From: Acidobacteriaceae bacterium
Lineage (GTDB): Bacteria; Acidobacteriota; Terriglobia; Terriglobales; Acidobacteriaceae
DNA length: 64,000 bases
Direction of reading: 5' to 3'
NCBI GenBank assembly: GCA_003138975.1
Contig: PLHQ01000078.1
Coordinates: 64,289-128,288 of the forward strand
Part shown: piece by piece, positions 34,755 through 43,229 of the stretch
Numbering within the stretch: position 1 is the first letter of the stretch
Layout of the letters: each line of letters starts with the position of its first letter
Translations under genes and position numbers: made by a program
The notes under the pieces: generated by a model
The model's input: only the letters and a program-made list of their open reading frames with translations
Databases searched by the model: none
What the model was told of the DNA's origin: nothing

Positions 34755-35459
34755 CTAGCTTTCCAGGTAGGCGTCGATCCACTCTTTTACTTTTTGGCGG
34801 CGGGTGTCGGCGGGGTCGAAGTGGAGTCCGAAGGATCTGGTCTTGCGCCAAGTCACAACTCCGCGGACACAGACGCGAGGCAGGGTGAGGAGAGAAAAAG
34901 ATATTTCCACGTTGGTTCCCGCGGACATATCCTCGGCGCTCTTTAACGACATGCCGCCGGAGCTGACGTCGAGGCTGGAGGCGCTGATGCGGCGACCGTC
35001 GTTGCTGACGACCGTGACCTCGGTCATGATGGGGATGCGCGCGTAACGGCGGAATTCGTGGAGCACGAGCATGTGCGTGGCGCGGACCAGTTTGAGCGCG
35101 GCGGGGCGCTCCAGTGGCTCCTGGAACATGGCGTTGATGCCGTATTTGGAATAGCGCATGGCTTCGTGCGCGCTGCCGCCGAGGCCATACAGGACGAGGC
35201 GGCTGTTGGAGGCAGAGGTGCGAGCGGCCTCCATGATCGCCTCGGCACCGGGAACGAGATTAAGAACGCAGGCTTCGAATTTCTCCTGGCGCAGGCGCTC
35301 GGCCGCGCTCGTGGAGACCAGCACGGTCTCAATGCCAAATTGGCGGAAGCATTCGGTGAGCAGATATCGGGATGACTCTTTGAGGTCGACGAGGGCGACG
35401 CGGGCGGTCCCTTTCTTAGCGGGAGTGGGTGCGAGGGCATTACTAGAGGCGTTTTGCAT
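34755..35459 (-). CDS. Receiver-like plus PilZ domain protein
   Basis: The 234-residue protein combines a degenerate CheY-like domain (about residues 18-125: ARVALVDLKESSRYLLTECF, then EACVLNLVPG with Asn in place of the phospho-Asp) with a C-terminal PilZ domain (about 135-232). The PilZ part shows HEFRRYARIPIMTEVTV and LDVSSGGMSLKSAEDM; the RR and DxSxxG-type motifs needed for cyclic di-GMP binding are essentially present. It probably converts a c-di-GMP signal into an effect on an unknown target. It is followed by decayed prmC in the same frame, and another degenerate receiver protein is 155 bases upstream. Confidence 0.82.
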   Translation of the reverse strand: MQNASSNALAPTPAKKGTARVALVDLKESSRYLLTECFRQFGIETVLVSTSAAERLRQEKFEACVLNLVPGAEAIMEAARTSASNSRLVLYGLGGSAHEAMRYSKYGINAMFQEPLERPAALKLVRATHMLVLHEFRRYARIPIMTEVTVVSNDGRRISASSLDVSSGGMSLKSAEDMSAGTNVEISFSLLTLPRVCVRGVVTWRKTRSFGLHFDPADTRRQKVKEWIDAYLES

Positions 35460-35614
35460 GGGATCGGGGCCGATTTCCGGTACGAAAGTTTATTGTGGCC
35501 TGCCGTGGAAGAGATGCAAAGAACCCTAAGGGGCAAGACGAGGGGTACAAAAGTGTCATTACCTGGGTTGGACTGGTGGGGTGGGAAGTGAGGAAAGGCC
35601 TGGAATCGGGGTCA

Positions 35615-36319
35615 TTAACCCGAAGCTGCCAATCGGCTGCCAACGCTGGTCAGGAGTTTCTCTGCCGCCTCTCCGGGATCCTGGGTGGCAAAGTTCTCGT
35701 CCAAAATGAGGAGAGAGACGGCGGGATCAATTTCATCCAAGGCCCTGCGTATCGGTTTGCCATGCACGGATTGGAGGCGGGCAGAAACCACCACCAGTTT
35801 TGCCTTGGTTGCCTTGAGCAGGATGCGGGCGTCGTCGATACTCAGAGTGGTCAAGGCGTTGTATCCGGCATTGCACAGCACCTCGCGCAGGAAGGTGCAC
35901 ACATCGGTCGACTCGTAAACGCAAAGCATGCGTGGCCGTGTGTCGCCGGCCTTTGGCCGTGAATATTTGGAACCTAAGTAGGCGGCTGTGATCGCCTCTT
36001 CGAGCGAATCGTAGGTTTCAAATTGCGAGATGAGGCTGGTCAGCTCCAGCATTTTGCGGATCCTCGGCGGCACTCCGCTGAGTTTGAGGTCGCCGCCTTT
36101 CGATCGTGCGGCACGCATCAGGCGGACCAGCGCGCCCAAGCCGCTGCTATCGACGAACTCCACCTGGTCGAGTTGCAACACGACGTCGCCGTACTTGTCG
36201 ATGGAGTCTCCAACGTGAGAGTGCAAGGTATAGACTTCATTACCCGACACGATCCGTCCGTGACACTGAACGATCAAGACATCGCCGACCGGGCGGCTTT
36301 CCAGGCGCAGTTGCATCAC
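35615..36319 (-). CDS. STAS domain fused to a degenerate receiver
   Basis: The 234-residue product starts with a STAS domain (about 5-110): DVLIVQCHGRIVSGNEVY, then VVLQLDQVEFVDSSGLGALV with the conserved serine, and PPRIRKMLELTSLISQFE. The second half (about 128-230) is CheY-like: PRMLCVYESTDVCTFLREVL, AKLVVVSARLQ where serine occupies the phospho-Asp place, and VSLLILDENFA. It looks like an anti-sigma antagonist whose second domain is a ligand or partner sensor. A PilZ protein with a similar degenerate receiver lies next to it in the same direction. Confidence 0.82.
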   Translation of the reverse strand: MMQLRLESRPVGDVLIVQCHGRIVSGNEVYTLHSHVGDSIDKYGDVVLQLDQVEFVDSSGLGALVRLMRAARSKGGDLKLSGVPPRIRKMLELTSLISQFETYDSLEEAITAAYLGSKYSRPKAGDTRPRMLCVYESTDVCTFLREVLCNAGYNALTTLSIDDARILLKATKAKLVVVSARLQSVHGKPIRRALDEIDPAVSLLILDENFATQDPGEAAEKLLTSVGSRLAASG

Positions 36320-36495
36320 GCCTCCTCTTGTTGAAATCGTGGCCAGATACGGCTCCGACGAAATGGCAGACCGTGCTCTTGTCGCCCGCCAAGCTTCTCG
36401 ACGGCCCGGGAATGTGCCAAAGGCTGGCCAATCATTTAGTGGCGAATCTTACGTGGGGAAAACCGGCAAGTCAATGAAAGTCGCGGAGAGGCCGT

Positions 36496-36541
36496 CGAGC
36501 TTCGCTCGACCGGACAGCCGAGGGCGGCTGTCCCCACATGA
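36496..36541. repeat. Palindromic GGACAGCC...GGCTGTCC repeat, reverse copy
   Basis: GAGCTTCGCTCGACCGGACAG continues to CCGAGGGCGGCTGTCCCCACATG. This is the closest relative of the segment inside selA at about 45672-45721. It sits in the gap downstream of fabF. Confidence 0.78.
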
Positions 36542-36579
36542 GCATCTCCGCAAACTGGGTCACTACCCGTGGGTGACTT

Positions 36580-37818
36580 TTATTCTGACCAGCGGCGGAA
36601 CAGCAGCGCGCCGTTGGTGCCGCCGAAGCCGAAGGAATTCGACATGGCGTATTCGAGCTTGGCCTTGCGGGCGTGGTTGGGGACGAAATCCATGTTGTGG
36701 GTTTCGGGATCCTGATTCTCCAGGTTGATGGTGGGCGGCAGGATTTGATCGCACAGCGCGAGGACGGTGATGCCGGCTTCGAGGCCTCCGGCGCCGCCGA
36801 GCAGATGGCCGGTCATTGATTTGGTGGAGCTGACGGGGATCTTGCGCTCGCCAAAGAAGTTGCGGATGGCGTGTGCTTCGAGCGTGTCGCCGATCGGAGT
36901 CGAAGTGCCGTGAGCGTTGACGTAGTCGACCTTGTCGGGGCTGACGCCGGCATCGCGGACGGCGTTGCGCATGACGCGGAATCCGCCTTCGTGCTCGGGA
37001 GCGGGTTGAGTCATGTGGTAGGCGTCGCCGGACATGCCGTAGCCCGCGACTTCAGCGAGGATCGTGGCGCCACGATTTTTCGCATATTCCAGTTCTTCGA
37101 GCATCAGAATGCCAGCGCCCTCGCCCATGACAAAACCGTCACGATCACGGTCCCAGGGACGGCTGGCTTTTTCGGGATCGTCATTTCGGGTGGAAAGCGC
37201 GCGCATGGCGGCGAATCCGCCGACGCCCATCTGAGTAATAGCGGCCTCGGAGCCACCCGCGATCATCACGTCGGCGTCATTGTGCTGGATGATGCGGAAG
37301 GAATCTCCGATGGAGTGAGCACTGGTGGTGCATGCAGTAGCAGTGGCTTCATTCGGGCCCTTGGCTCCGAAGCGCATGGAAACGTGGCCGGCGGCAAGGT
37401 TGACGATGGCCGCGGGAATAAAAAAAGGAGAAATCTTGCGGGGACCGCCTTCGATGAGCGCGGCGTGTTCACGCTCGATGATGTCGAATCCACCGATGCC
37501 GGAGCCGATGTGAACTCCGACGCGCTCGGCGTTTTCCGGTGTGATCTTCAGGGCGGACATCTTGAACGCTTCATCCGCGGCGGCGAGGGCCAGGTGGATG
37601 AAGCGTCCCATCTTCTTGACTTCTTTTTTTTCGATGAAGTTCAGTGGATCGAAGTTCTTGACCTCGGCGGCGATCTGGCAGGCGAAGTTGCTGGAGTCGA
37701 ACTGGGTGATGCGGGCCACGCCGCTCTTGCCGGCGAGCACGGCCTGCCACACCTCTCCAGTGGTATTTCCCACGCCGCAGATCAGGCCGATGCCGGTGAC
37801 TACGACCCTGCGTCCCAA
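36580..37818 (-). CDS. fabF: 3-oxoacyl-[acyl-carrier-protein] synthase II
   Basis: The 412-residue beta-ketoacyl synthase has the catalytic triad in order: cysteine in TATACTTSAHSIGDSFR (about residue 164), histidine in VNAHGTSTPIGDTLE (about 305), and histidine in SSTKSMTGHLLGGAGGLEAG (about 341). RRVVVTGIGLICGVG opens the protein and SNSFGFGGTNGALLF closes it. It elongates acyl chains on ACP in fatty acid synthesis. The acpP gene precedes it by one base, the common acpP-fabF pair. Confidence 0.98.
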   Translation of the reverse strand: MGRRVVVTGIGLICGVGNTTGEVWQAVLAGKSGVARITQFDSSNFACQIAAEVKNFDPLNFIEKKEVKKMGRFIHLALAAADEAFKMSALKITPENAERVGVHIGSGIGGFDIIEREHAALIEGGPRKISPFFIPAAIVNLAAGHVSMRFGAKGPNEATATACTTSAHSIGDSFRIIQHNDADVMIAGGSEAAITQMGVGGFAAMRALSTRNDDPEKASRPWDRDRDGFVMGEGAGILMLEELEYAKNRGATILAEVAGYGMSGDAYHMTQPAPEHEGGFRVMRNAVRDAGVSPDKVDYVNAHGTSTPIGDTLEAHAIRNFFGERKIPVSSTKSMTGHLLGGAGGLEAGITVLALCDQILPPTINLENQDPETHNMDFVPNHARKAKLEYAMSNSFGFGGTNGALLFRRWSE

Positions 37819-37819
37819 A

Positions 37820-38065
37820 CTACTTGCCGCCTTTCGAATGCTTGGAGATGTAATCGATGGCGTCCTGCACGGTGCGGATCTTTTCCGCGTCCTCGTCAGG
37901 AATTTCGATGTCGAAGCCTTCTTCGAAAGCCATTACTAGTTCGACGGTGTCCAGTGAATCCGCGCCCAAGTCGTCCACGAACGAGGCGCTGGAGGTGACC
38001 TCGCCCTCATCCACACCCAACTGCTCTACGATAATCTGCTTTACTTTCTCGTCAACGGCTGCCAT
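37820..38065 (-). CDS. acpP: Acyl carrier protein
   Basis: An 81-residue acidic protein with the phosphopantetheine attachment motif [17 protein letters not shown] (serine at about residue 41), preceded by [17 protein letters not shown] and followed by the [12 protein letters not shown] helix. It carries growing acyl chains. It is immediately upstream of fabF, with one base between stop and start. acpS, which activates ACP, is elsewhere at 47244-47621. Confidence 0.98.
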   Translation of the reverse strand: MAAVDEKVKQIIVEQLGVDEGEVTSSASFVDDLGADSLDTVELVMAFEEGFDIEIPDEDAEKIRTVQDAIDYISKHSKGGK

Positions 38066-38319
38066 GTTTCTCCTCGCTTAACCTGAATTTGATTTGAAAT
38101 TCGATGTCTGGGACTCAAGATCGCCGCCTTCGCGTCATCTGCCCGGCGCGCGGTCGGGCTCTGCAGTTCATGATTCTGATGCCACTGCAACGGAAAAAGG
38201 CGAACGTGTAGTGTAACGTCCGGGTAAATGGCTGTAAAGGAAGCGCCGGACTTTATGAGTCCGGAGCTGTGATATACCTTCTGCATCCTAAACGTGGCCA
38301 CTTGTAACGGTCAAACCAC

Positions 38320-38769
38320 ATGCGTGCTGTCGTGCAGCGGGTAAGCCGCGCCCAAGTTACGGTGAACGGAGAGATCACAGGCGAAATTGGCCTGGGGCTG
38401 CTAGTTTTGCTGGGCGTGGGGCGGGACGATGCCAAAGCCGATGCCAGCTACCTAGCGGAGAAAATTGTTGGCCTGCGTGTGTTTGAAGACGATCAGGGAA
38501 AGATGAACGAAAGCGTGCAGGAAGTTGGAGGAAGCGTGCTGGCGGTTTCGCAGTTCACGCTGTATGGGGATGTGAGGCGCGGCAAGCGGCCTTCGTTCGA
38601 CGCGGCTGCGCCGCCGGAAAAAGCGCGGCAGCTCTATGAATTCTTCGTGGAGCAGATTCGCGTCGCCGGATTGCGCTGTGAGACTGGGCGCTTTCAGGAA
38701 ATGATGAAGGTGGAACTGGTGAACGAGGGGCCAGTGACGATTCTGTTGGATTCGGGCAAGGCGTTCTGA
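38320..38769 (+). CDS. dtd: D-aminoacyl-tRNA deacylase
   Basis: The 149-residue protein begins [19 protein letters not shown] and carries both family motifs: [21 protein letters not shown] and a C-terminal [11 protein letters not shown] (GPVT cross-subunit motif, normally NxGPVT). It removes D-amino acids (and glycine from tRNA-Ala) to proofread translation. It diverges from acpP. The 254-base spacer contains a CCGGACT-TTATG-AGTCCGG hairpin at 38246-38264, close to its start. Confidence 0.95.
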   Translation: MRAVVQRVSRAQVTVNGEITGEIGLGLLVLLGVGRDDAKADASYLAEKIVGLRVFEDDQGKMNESVQEVGGSVLAVSQFTLYGDVRRGKRPSFDAAAPPEKARQLYEFFVEQIRVAGLRCETGRFQEMMKVELVNEGPVTILLDSGKAF

Positions 38770-39054
38770 AGCGGTCTGGCGCATGAGGGACCTTTTGGGG
38801 TAGTTGGTGTGATCGCCTTGATTACGCCACCAAGGGGTTCGACGCACGGATCACGGGGCCTCCAATGGCGCGTATAGTTGGTGCCAGAATGATGGCTATC
38901 AAGGGTGTGAACACGCCTGAAACAATGTTTCCGAATTCTGGGTCCCATGATGTTCGATATTGCGAAAACTCACTTCGCATTGCTCGCGGTGAGAGGGCAC
39001 GGGGTCACTTTCCGGATTGCCGACGACCCAAGAACTGGCTGTGTCGTAACACAA
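38770..39054. other. Intergenic region after dtd, no clear gene
   Basis: This 285-base stretch is compositionally different from its surroundings and has no assignable gene. A 40-codon frame (38947-39069) starting MMFDIAKTHFALLAVRGHG is seen on the plus strand but lacks a ribosome site and runs into the padR stop region. It may be the remnant of a lost gene. Confidence 0.4.
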
Positions 39055-39627
39055 TTAGGTCTTGGCTAGGAGGCGAACTGGGTCAGGGGTATCGCGAATG
39101 CGTCCCGCCTCCACATCGGCAAGTACCGCGCGGAGCCAGCGTAGGTCGAGGCGACACTGCTCCGCCATGTGCTGCATCAGATGGCGGCTACCGGTGGGCA
39201 GCATCGCTACCCATTGCCGACGCAATTTCCGGATCTCCGCCAGCCGCGCATTCTGCCTATCGATTTGGGTGCGCAGAGCCTCGGCGACCAGGTTGAGGTC
39301 GGCGAGATGCAAGAAGAGCATGGGGCCGTAAAGAGTCTCCCGAAGGTCGCCTTCGGCGGCAAATTGCGCGTGCAGTAGTTCACGAAAGCGGTCGCGTCCG
39401 TGCGGAGTGATGCGGTAGACCGTACGCATGCCGCCCCGAGCCACGCGCTGGTGCGCGACCGCGGTTAACAGGCCACATTCGGCAAGCTGGCGCACGGCGT
39501 AGTAGAGCGTGCCGACATCTACATCGGTAAAACACTCGATCATGGCCTGGGTCAGACGTCGCTTGATCTCGTAGGGGTGAAAGTCGCCGCGGTGCAGAAC
39601 GCCCAAAATATATAGTTCGGCCTTCAT
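39055..39627 (-). CDS. PadR family transcriptional regulator
   Basis: The 190-residue protein has the PadR winged helix (LYILGVLHRGDFHPYEIKRRL, then DVGTLYYAVRQLAECGLL and TVYRITPHGRDRFRELL) and a C-terminal PadR-type helical dimerisation domain (about 100-185) with RLAEIRKLRRQWVAML. Regulators of this class usually repress an adjacent transporter or membrane gene. It is divergent from the small membrane protein at 39672, with a near-perfect palindrome between them that could be its operator. Confidence 0.92.
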   Translation of the reverse strand: MKAELYILGVLHRGDFHPYEIKRRLTQAMIECFTDVDVGTLYYAVRQLAECGLLTAVAHQRVARGGMRTVYRITPHGRDRFRELLHAQFAAEGDLRETLYGPMLFLHLADLNLVAEALRTQIDRQNARLAEIRKLRRQWVAMLPTGSRHLMQHMAEQCRLDLRWLRAVLADVEAGRIRDTPDPVRLLAKT

Positions 39628-39633
39628 TGGTCT

Positions 39634-39651
39634 AATTATACTATTATAATT
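39634..39651. promoter_or_regulatory. Palindromic operator candidate between padR and a membrane gene
   Basis: AATTATA-CTAT-TATAATT is a perfect 7-base inverted repeat with a 4-base centre, just seven bases upstream of the padR start and 21 bases before the other start. Its TATAAT half also looks like a -10 element. PadR proteins commonly bind such AT-rich palindromes and regulate themselves and the neighbour. Inference from position and symmetry only. Confidence 0.55.
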
Positions 39652-39671
39652 GCATTAAAGGGGGATGTGGG

Positions 39672-40082
39672 ATGAAGCGTTCCGTTCTCGCCTGCCTCGC
39701 AGGACTCCTCACGTGGGCTGTCGTCGTCACGGTGATCAACCGCGTGCTTCGCCTGAGCCTGCCGAACTACACCGCTGCCGAGCACACGCTCCAGTTCACG
39801 CTGGGCATGAAGTGGGCACGCCTTTTGATGGCTATCGTGACATCGCTGGTGGCTGGTGCCGTAACACGTTGGATATCCCCATCGAGCCGCTGGGCGCCGT
39901 TGATCGTCGGCAGCGTGGTGCTTGCAATGTTCGTGCCTGCGCACATCGCCCTTTGGAGCAAATTTCCGGTGTGGTATCACCTGACATTTCTCCTGACGAT
40001 TATTCCGGCGGTGCTCGTGGGTGCGCTGCTGCCACCGCGCCGGAACAAGGACCTCAACAAGGTTTACTCCGCACCGAGCTGA
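39672..40082 (+). CDS. Four-helix integral membrane protein of unknown function
   Basis: The 136-residue product contains four hydrophobic segments: LACLAGLLTWAVVVTVI, ARLLMAIVTSLVAGAVT, APLIVGSVVLAMFVPAHIAL and LTFLLTIIPAVLVGALLP, separated by short loops and followed by a basic tail (PPRRNKDLNK). No transporter signature is visible. It lies divergent from padR across a 44-base promoter region with a palindrome, so it is the most likely regulated target. GGGGG-containing AAAGGGGGATGTGGG precedes the ATG. Confidence 0.75.
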   Translation: MKRSVLACLAGLLTWAVVVTVINRVLRLSLPNYTAAEHTLQFTLGMKWARLLMAIVTSLVAGAVTRWISPSSRWAPLIVGSVVLAMFVPAHIALWSKFPVWYHLTFLLTIIPAVLVGALLPPRRNKDLNKVYSAPS

Positions 40083-40230
40083 AGTTTCATCGCCGAGTAT
40101 CAACAATCGAGCCAGCTACTGCCGCGTCCTGTGGAGAGTACATTGGCCTGTCATCGCTAAACGACGAGATTCATCTCCCGTGTCAGTAGTGGCTTCTCTG
40201 ATATGTTTGGCCAGAATATTGAGGTATTTC

Positions 40231-41280
40231 ATGGCTCAATCTGATAGCGGCATTGGCAATGTGACACCGAATGCGGAGCTCGTGCAAATGGCAATGTCCT
40301 ATTCGCGCAGCTGTACGCTCTGCGCGGCTGCGCGCCTTGGGATTGCCGATGCGCTCGGAGATGAGGTGCGCAGCGTCGATCACCTGGCCGAGACTTGTCA
40401 GGCGAATGTGGATGCTCTGTATCGCCTGCTGCGTGCTCTGGCCAGCATAGGCATTACAACAGAGGAAACGACGCCGAAACATTTTCGGCTGACCCCGTTC
40501 GGAAGACCGCTACGGAGGGACGTGGCCCAGTCGGCATGGCCAGCCGTCATCTTCTGGGCGGATCTGCTCGCCGACAACTGGTCCCTGCTTACCGATTGCA
40601 TCCGAACGGGCAAGCCTGCCTCACAGGTGCGTGATCCGAATGTACCTTCTCGCTGGTCACAGGATCCTGAAGCTGACTCGATCTTTCGTGCCGTCATGGG
40701 CACGGCTCCCGCAGATGATTACGCTCCCATCGCGAGGGCGTGGGATTTTTCGCGCGCGAAGGTGGTCGCCGATCTTGGCGGGGGCGGGGGCGCACTGATT
40801 CTTGCAGTACTGGAACTCCATCCCCATCTTCGAGGTATGCTCGTCGACCTCGAGGCCAGCGTGGAGGCAGCGAAGGCGCGCTTCGCGGACGAAAAGGTCT
40901 CCTCCCGGTGCAAGCTGCTGGCGGCAGATCTGACCCAGTCTGTTCCAGCCGGCGCCGATGTGTACATGCTCAAACACGTTCTGCACGGGCGCCGGGACGC
41001 GGAGGCGATCACAATTCTCAAGAACTGCCGCGCCGTGATTCCGGAGAACGGCACTCTGCTGGTCATCGAGTTCATCCTGCCTCAGCTGATCTCTCAGGCG
41101 GACCCGCACCTAGAACGCCACCTGATGAGTGATCTCAACATGCTGGCCGTTACCGGCGGCAGAGAGCGAAGTGAGCACGAATGGAGAACACTTCTCGAAG
41201 CAGCGGGTTTTCGCCTGGCCGGAGTTTTTCCGGTCGGGAATGATGTGGGGATCCTCGAAGCAAAGCCAGCTCAAGCGTGA
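40231..41280 (+). CDS. Acetylserotonin-type O-methyltransferase (Methyltransf_2)
   Basis: From the ATG at 40231, with GAGG seven bases upstream, the protein has 349 residues. A winged-helix dimerisation domain (CTLCAAARLGIADALGD, VDALYRLLRALASIGI, FRLTPFGRPL) is followed by the SAM-binding motif VVADLGGGGGALILAVLEL, the LVDLEA strand, and the catalytic-His region YMLKHVLHGRRDAEAITIL. Members methylate hydroxyls on small aromatic or polyketide products. The substrate is unknown. It follows the PadR/membrane-protein pair and may be part of a small accessory cluster. Confidence 0.92.
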   Translation: MAQSDSGIGNVTPNAELVQMAMSYSRSCTLCAAARLGIADALGDEVRSVDHLAETCQANVDALYRLLRALASIGITTEETTPKHFRLTPFGRPLRRDVAQSAWPAVIFWADLLADNWSLLTDCIRTGKPASQVRDPNVPSRWSQDPEADSIFRAVMGTAPADDYAPIARAWDFSRAKVVADLGGGGGALILAVLELHPHLRGMLVDLEASVEAAKARFADEKVSSRCKLLAADLTQSVPAGADVYMLKHVLHGRRDAEAITILKNCRAVIPENGTLLVIEFILPQLISQADPHLERHLMSDLNMLAVTGGRERSEHEWRTLLEAAGFRLAGVFPVGNDVGILEAKPAQA

Positions 41281-41472
41281 TTGCTCGCTCCGGCCCATGT
41301 AGCAACTGCTCTCAATGAGTACATGTTTGGGCGCTTCGAGTTTGCCCTCTCTATGAATCCCTCGTAGATGACGACCTTGGAGGTGACATCCGTCAGTTCG
41401 CTTCTCTACCAGGTCTCGACCTGCTTTCGCATCGGATCGAAGTTCCTTTGCATTCGATCCACTCCCACCGAG

Positions 41473-41778
41473 ATGCAGTCGATGAGCGAGAAAGACGTCG
41501 AGTGTTTGGCGAGCACCGGCGTGAATGCTCCAGAAAACCAGGAGCACGCCAATGCCAACTCACAGGCGGAGGTCGAGAAGCGGGCAACGCTGGGACAAGT
41601 ATCCTGTACGGGGCCAATTGTGATGGTGACAGCCCGGACTGTGCTGGCGGTCGTTGCCCAGGCGATTGTGGCGTTCATTTACGTGCTGCGCCGTGATCGA
41701 AATGTCGCGATTCCACGTGCAACCCGACTCCTGGAGCTAAAGCTTGCGGTGGAACAACTCGAGGACAGATTCTGCTGA
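41473..41778 (+). CDS. Doubtful small membrane protein
   Basis: The frame from ATG 41473 encodes about 101 residues with a hydrophilic N-terminus (MQSMSEKDVECLASTG), one hydrophobic segment (VMVTARTVLAVVAQAIVAFIY) and a basic/acidic C-terminal helix (ATRLLELKLAVEQLEDRF). That would be a single-pass membrane protein. Against it: no clear ribosome site, no recognised homologue, and alternative frames on both strands. The rest of 41281-41929 shows nothing identifiable. Confidence 0.28.
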   Translation: MQSMSEKDVECLASTGVNAPENQEHANANSQAEVEKRATLGQVSCTGPIVMVTARTVLAVVAQAIVAFIYVLRRDRNVAIPRATRLLELKLAVEQLEDRFC

Positions 41779-41929
41779 ATGTACTTCTTGCTGCCGACCT
41801 TTCTTCCAGTGCTGGCAGCCGGGCCGATGCGGTAGCCTTCCGCCGAAGATGAACTCCACTGGTGGACGAGGGCCGGTGACGACTCTCTTGGACTCGACTG
41901 GGCGCTCTAGAAGTTAGAAAAGCAATGAT

Positions 41930-43033
41930 TTAGGGTTGGGCGTAGTAGCCGGTGCGGGCCCGAGCCGTAGCCCCCGGCTTGTCGACCGTGATCCCGACTG
42001 CATGGTACTCATTCACCCGGTCGGCGCGGGCAGCGGCGAACGAGAGGACATAAAAAGAGTTGGCATCCGCGGTGCAATTTGCGATTGCAGTGGTGAGGTC
42101 ATTGCTGGAATTGAGGACGAGGCCGCCGCTTTGAACTGCAATTACCTGCAGGCCCAGGTCGCCGGGGTACAGTCGCGAGGGCGAGGTTACGCCTTTCAAA
42201 AATTCTTTATAGTAGCTAACCCGCATTCCACCTGCATCCGCCAGGCCGAGTGGATCAATGACATAGAGAGTGACGCGGGACTGCCTAAGGCCGGTGGAGA
42301 GCGCCACGATCCCGTTGAACAAGTGCTCAGACTCTTTAGAGGTCAATTGAACGTTCGGTCCTGAGAGCAATGGCCATCCGGGACTGAACCAGACCATCAG
42401 TTTTCTGCCAGGCTGCTTGCCCTCGTATTCCACGAGTTGGGTCAGGGTCTTGAGCGAGAGGTCAAAACGCTCTGTTGCACCGTAGAAGCCCGCCGAACGA
42501 TTGATAACTCGCAGCCCGGTCTCGTATTGATCGTATAGCGCGGCCAGGGCAGTTCCATTGCGAGAAGGATCCCCCTGCATCTTGGTTCCAGTGTCGGTAA
42601 AGACAACAAGCGATACAGGCTGCGCGAGCTTACCGCCGTTCTGGAGCAGAAACTTCTTCAGTTCACTTCGTGCGTAAGTGATCGCGTCAAAGGAAGTGTT
42701 GACGGCGTCGACCACCAGCACAACTTCAACCGGATCGGTGGTTGAAGCCGCTCCGTTATCCACGGCATGAAAGGAGAGGATATTCTGCGGCCGCTTATCG
42801 TCGAGAACGGTGAAGTCCTGCTGCTGCAGGCCGAGAACAGGTGCGCCAGATTTGTCGGTCACTTGAACGTCGATTGTGATTACGCGGTCTGGGCTGGTTG
42901 GTGGCGGGACTTTGGGCTCGGCAGTGCGAGGTTGAAGCTGGGGCTGAGGAGTGCTTTGCGGGGGAGTGTTCTGTCCCGAGGCGGCAGAAAGAGGCAGAAG
43001 CAGGACTAGAAGCAACCGAAAGAGCCGATCCAT
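41930..43033 (-). CDS. VWFA-related acidobacterial-type secreted protein
   Basis: The 367-residue product has a signal peptide (LFRLLLVLLLPLSAASGQ), a Pro/Gln-rich spacer, then TIDVQVTDKSGAPVLGLQQQDFTVLDD, an immunoglobulin-like region typical of the group (quoted in two parts), and a von Willebrand factor A domain with VEVVLVVDAVNTSFDAITYARSEL as the metal-site strand. The MIDAS DxSxS is altered (DAVNTS), as is usual in this subfamily. It is a very common expanded family in Acidobacteria with no known function. It stands alone. Confidence 0.9.
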   Translation of the reverse strand: MDRLFRLLLVLLLPLSAASGQNTPPQSTPQPQLQPRTAEPKVPPPTSPDRVITIDVQVTDKSGAPVLGLQQQDFTVLDDKRPQNILSFHAVDNGAASTTDPVEVVLVVDAVNTSFDAITYARSELKKFLLQNGGKLAQPVSLVVFTDTGTKMQGDPSRNGTALAALYDQYETGLRVINRSAGFYGATERFDLSLKTLTQLVEYEGKQPGRKLMVWFSPGWPLLSGPNVQLTSKESEHLFNGIVALSTGLRQSRVTLYVIDPLGLADAGGMRVSYYKEFLKGVTSPSRLYPGDLGLQVIAVQSGGLVLNSSNDLTTAIANCTADANSFYVLSFAAARADRVNEYHAVGITVDKPGATARARTGYYAQP

Positions 43034-43229
43034 GCTGACTCACCTCAGTCTGGAATCCTCCGCTCGAAGGGCAGAGGGGCAGCGCACAATGTCCAACAGA
43101 GCAAAGTTTAGGCCCTGCGTGTGCCAGAAATCAAACGACACGTAGGCATTTGCTTTTTCATCATACGCAGAATCGTGGTGGAATCTTTGTTCCAGCGGAA
43201 ACGAGCGGGCTCTTAGCGAATGATTAAAG

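Noticed and set aside
38947-39069. 40-codon plus-strand frame beginning MMFDIAK
   Set aside because: No ribosome site or known family; could be a gene remnant but evidence is too thin for a CDS call.
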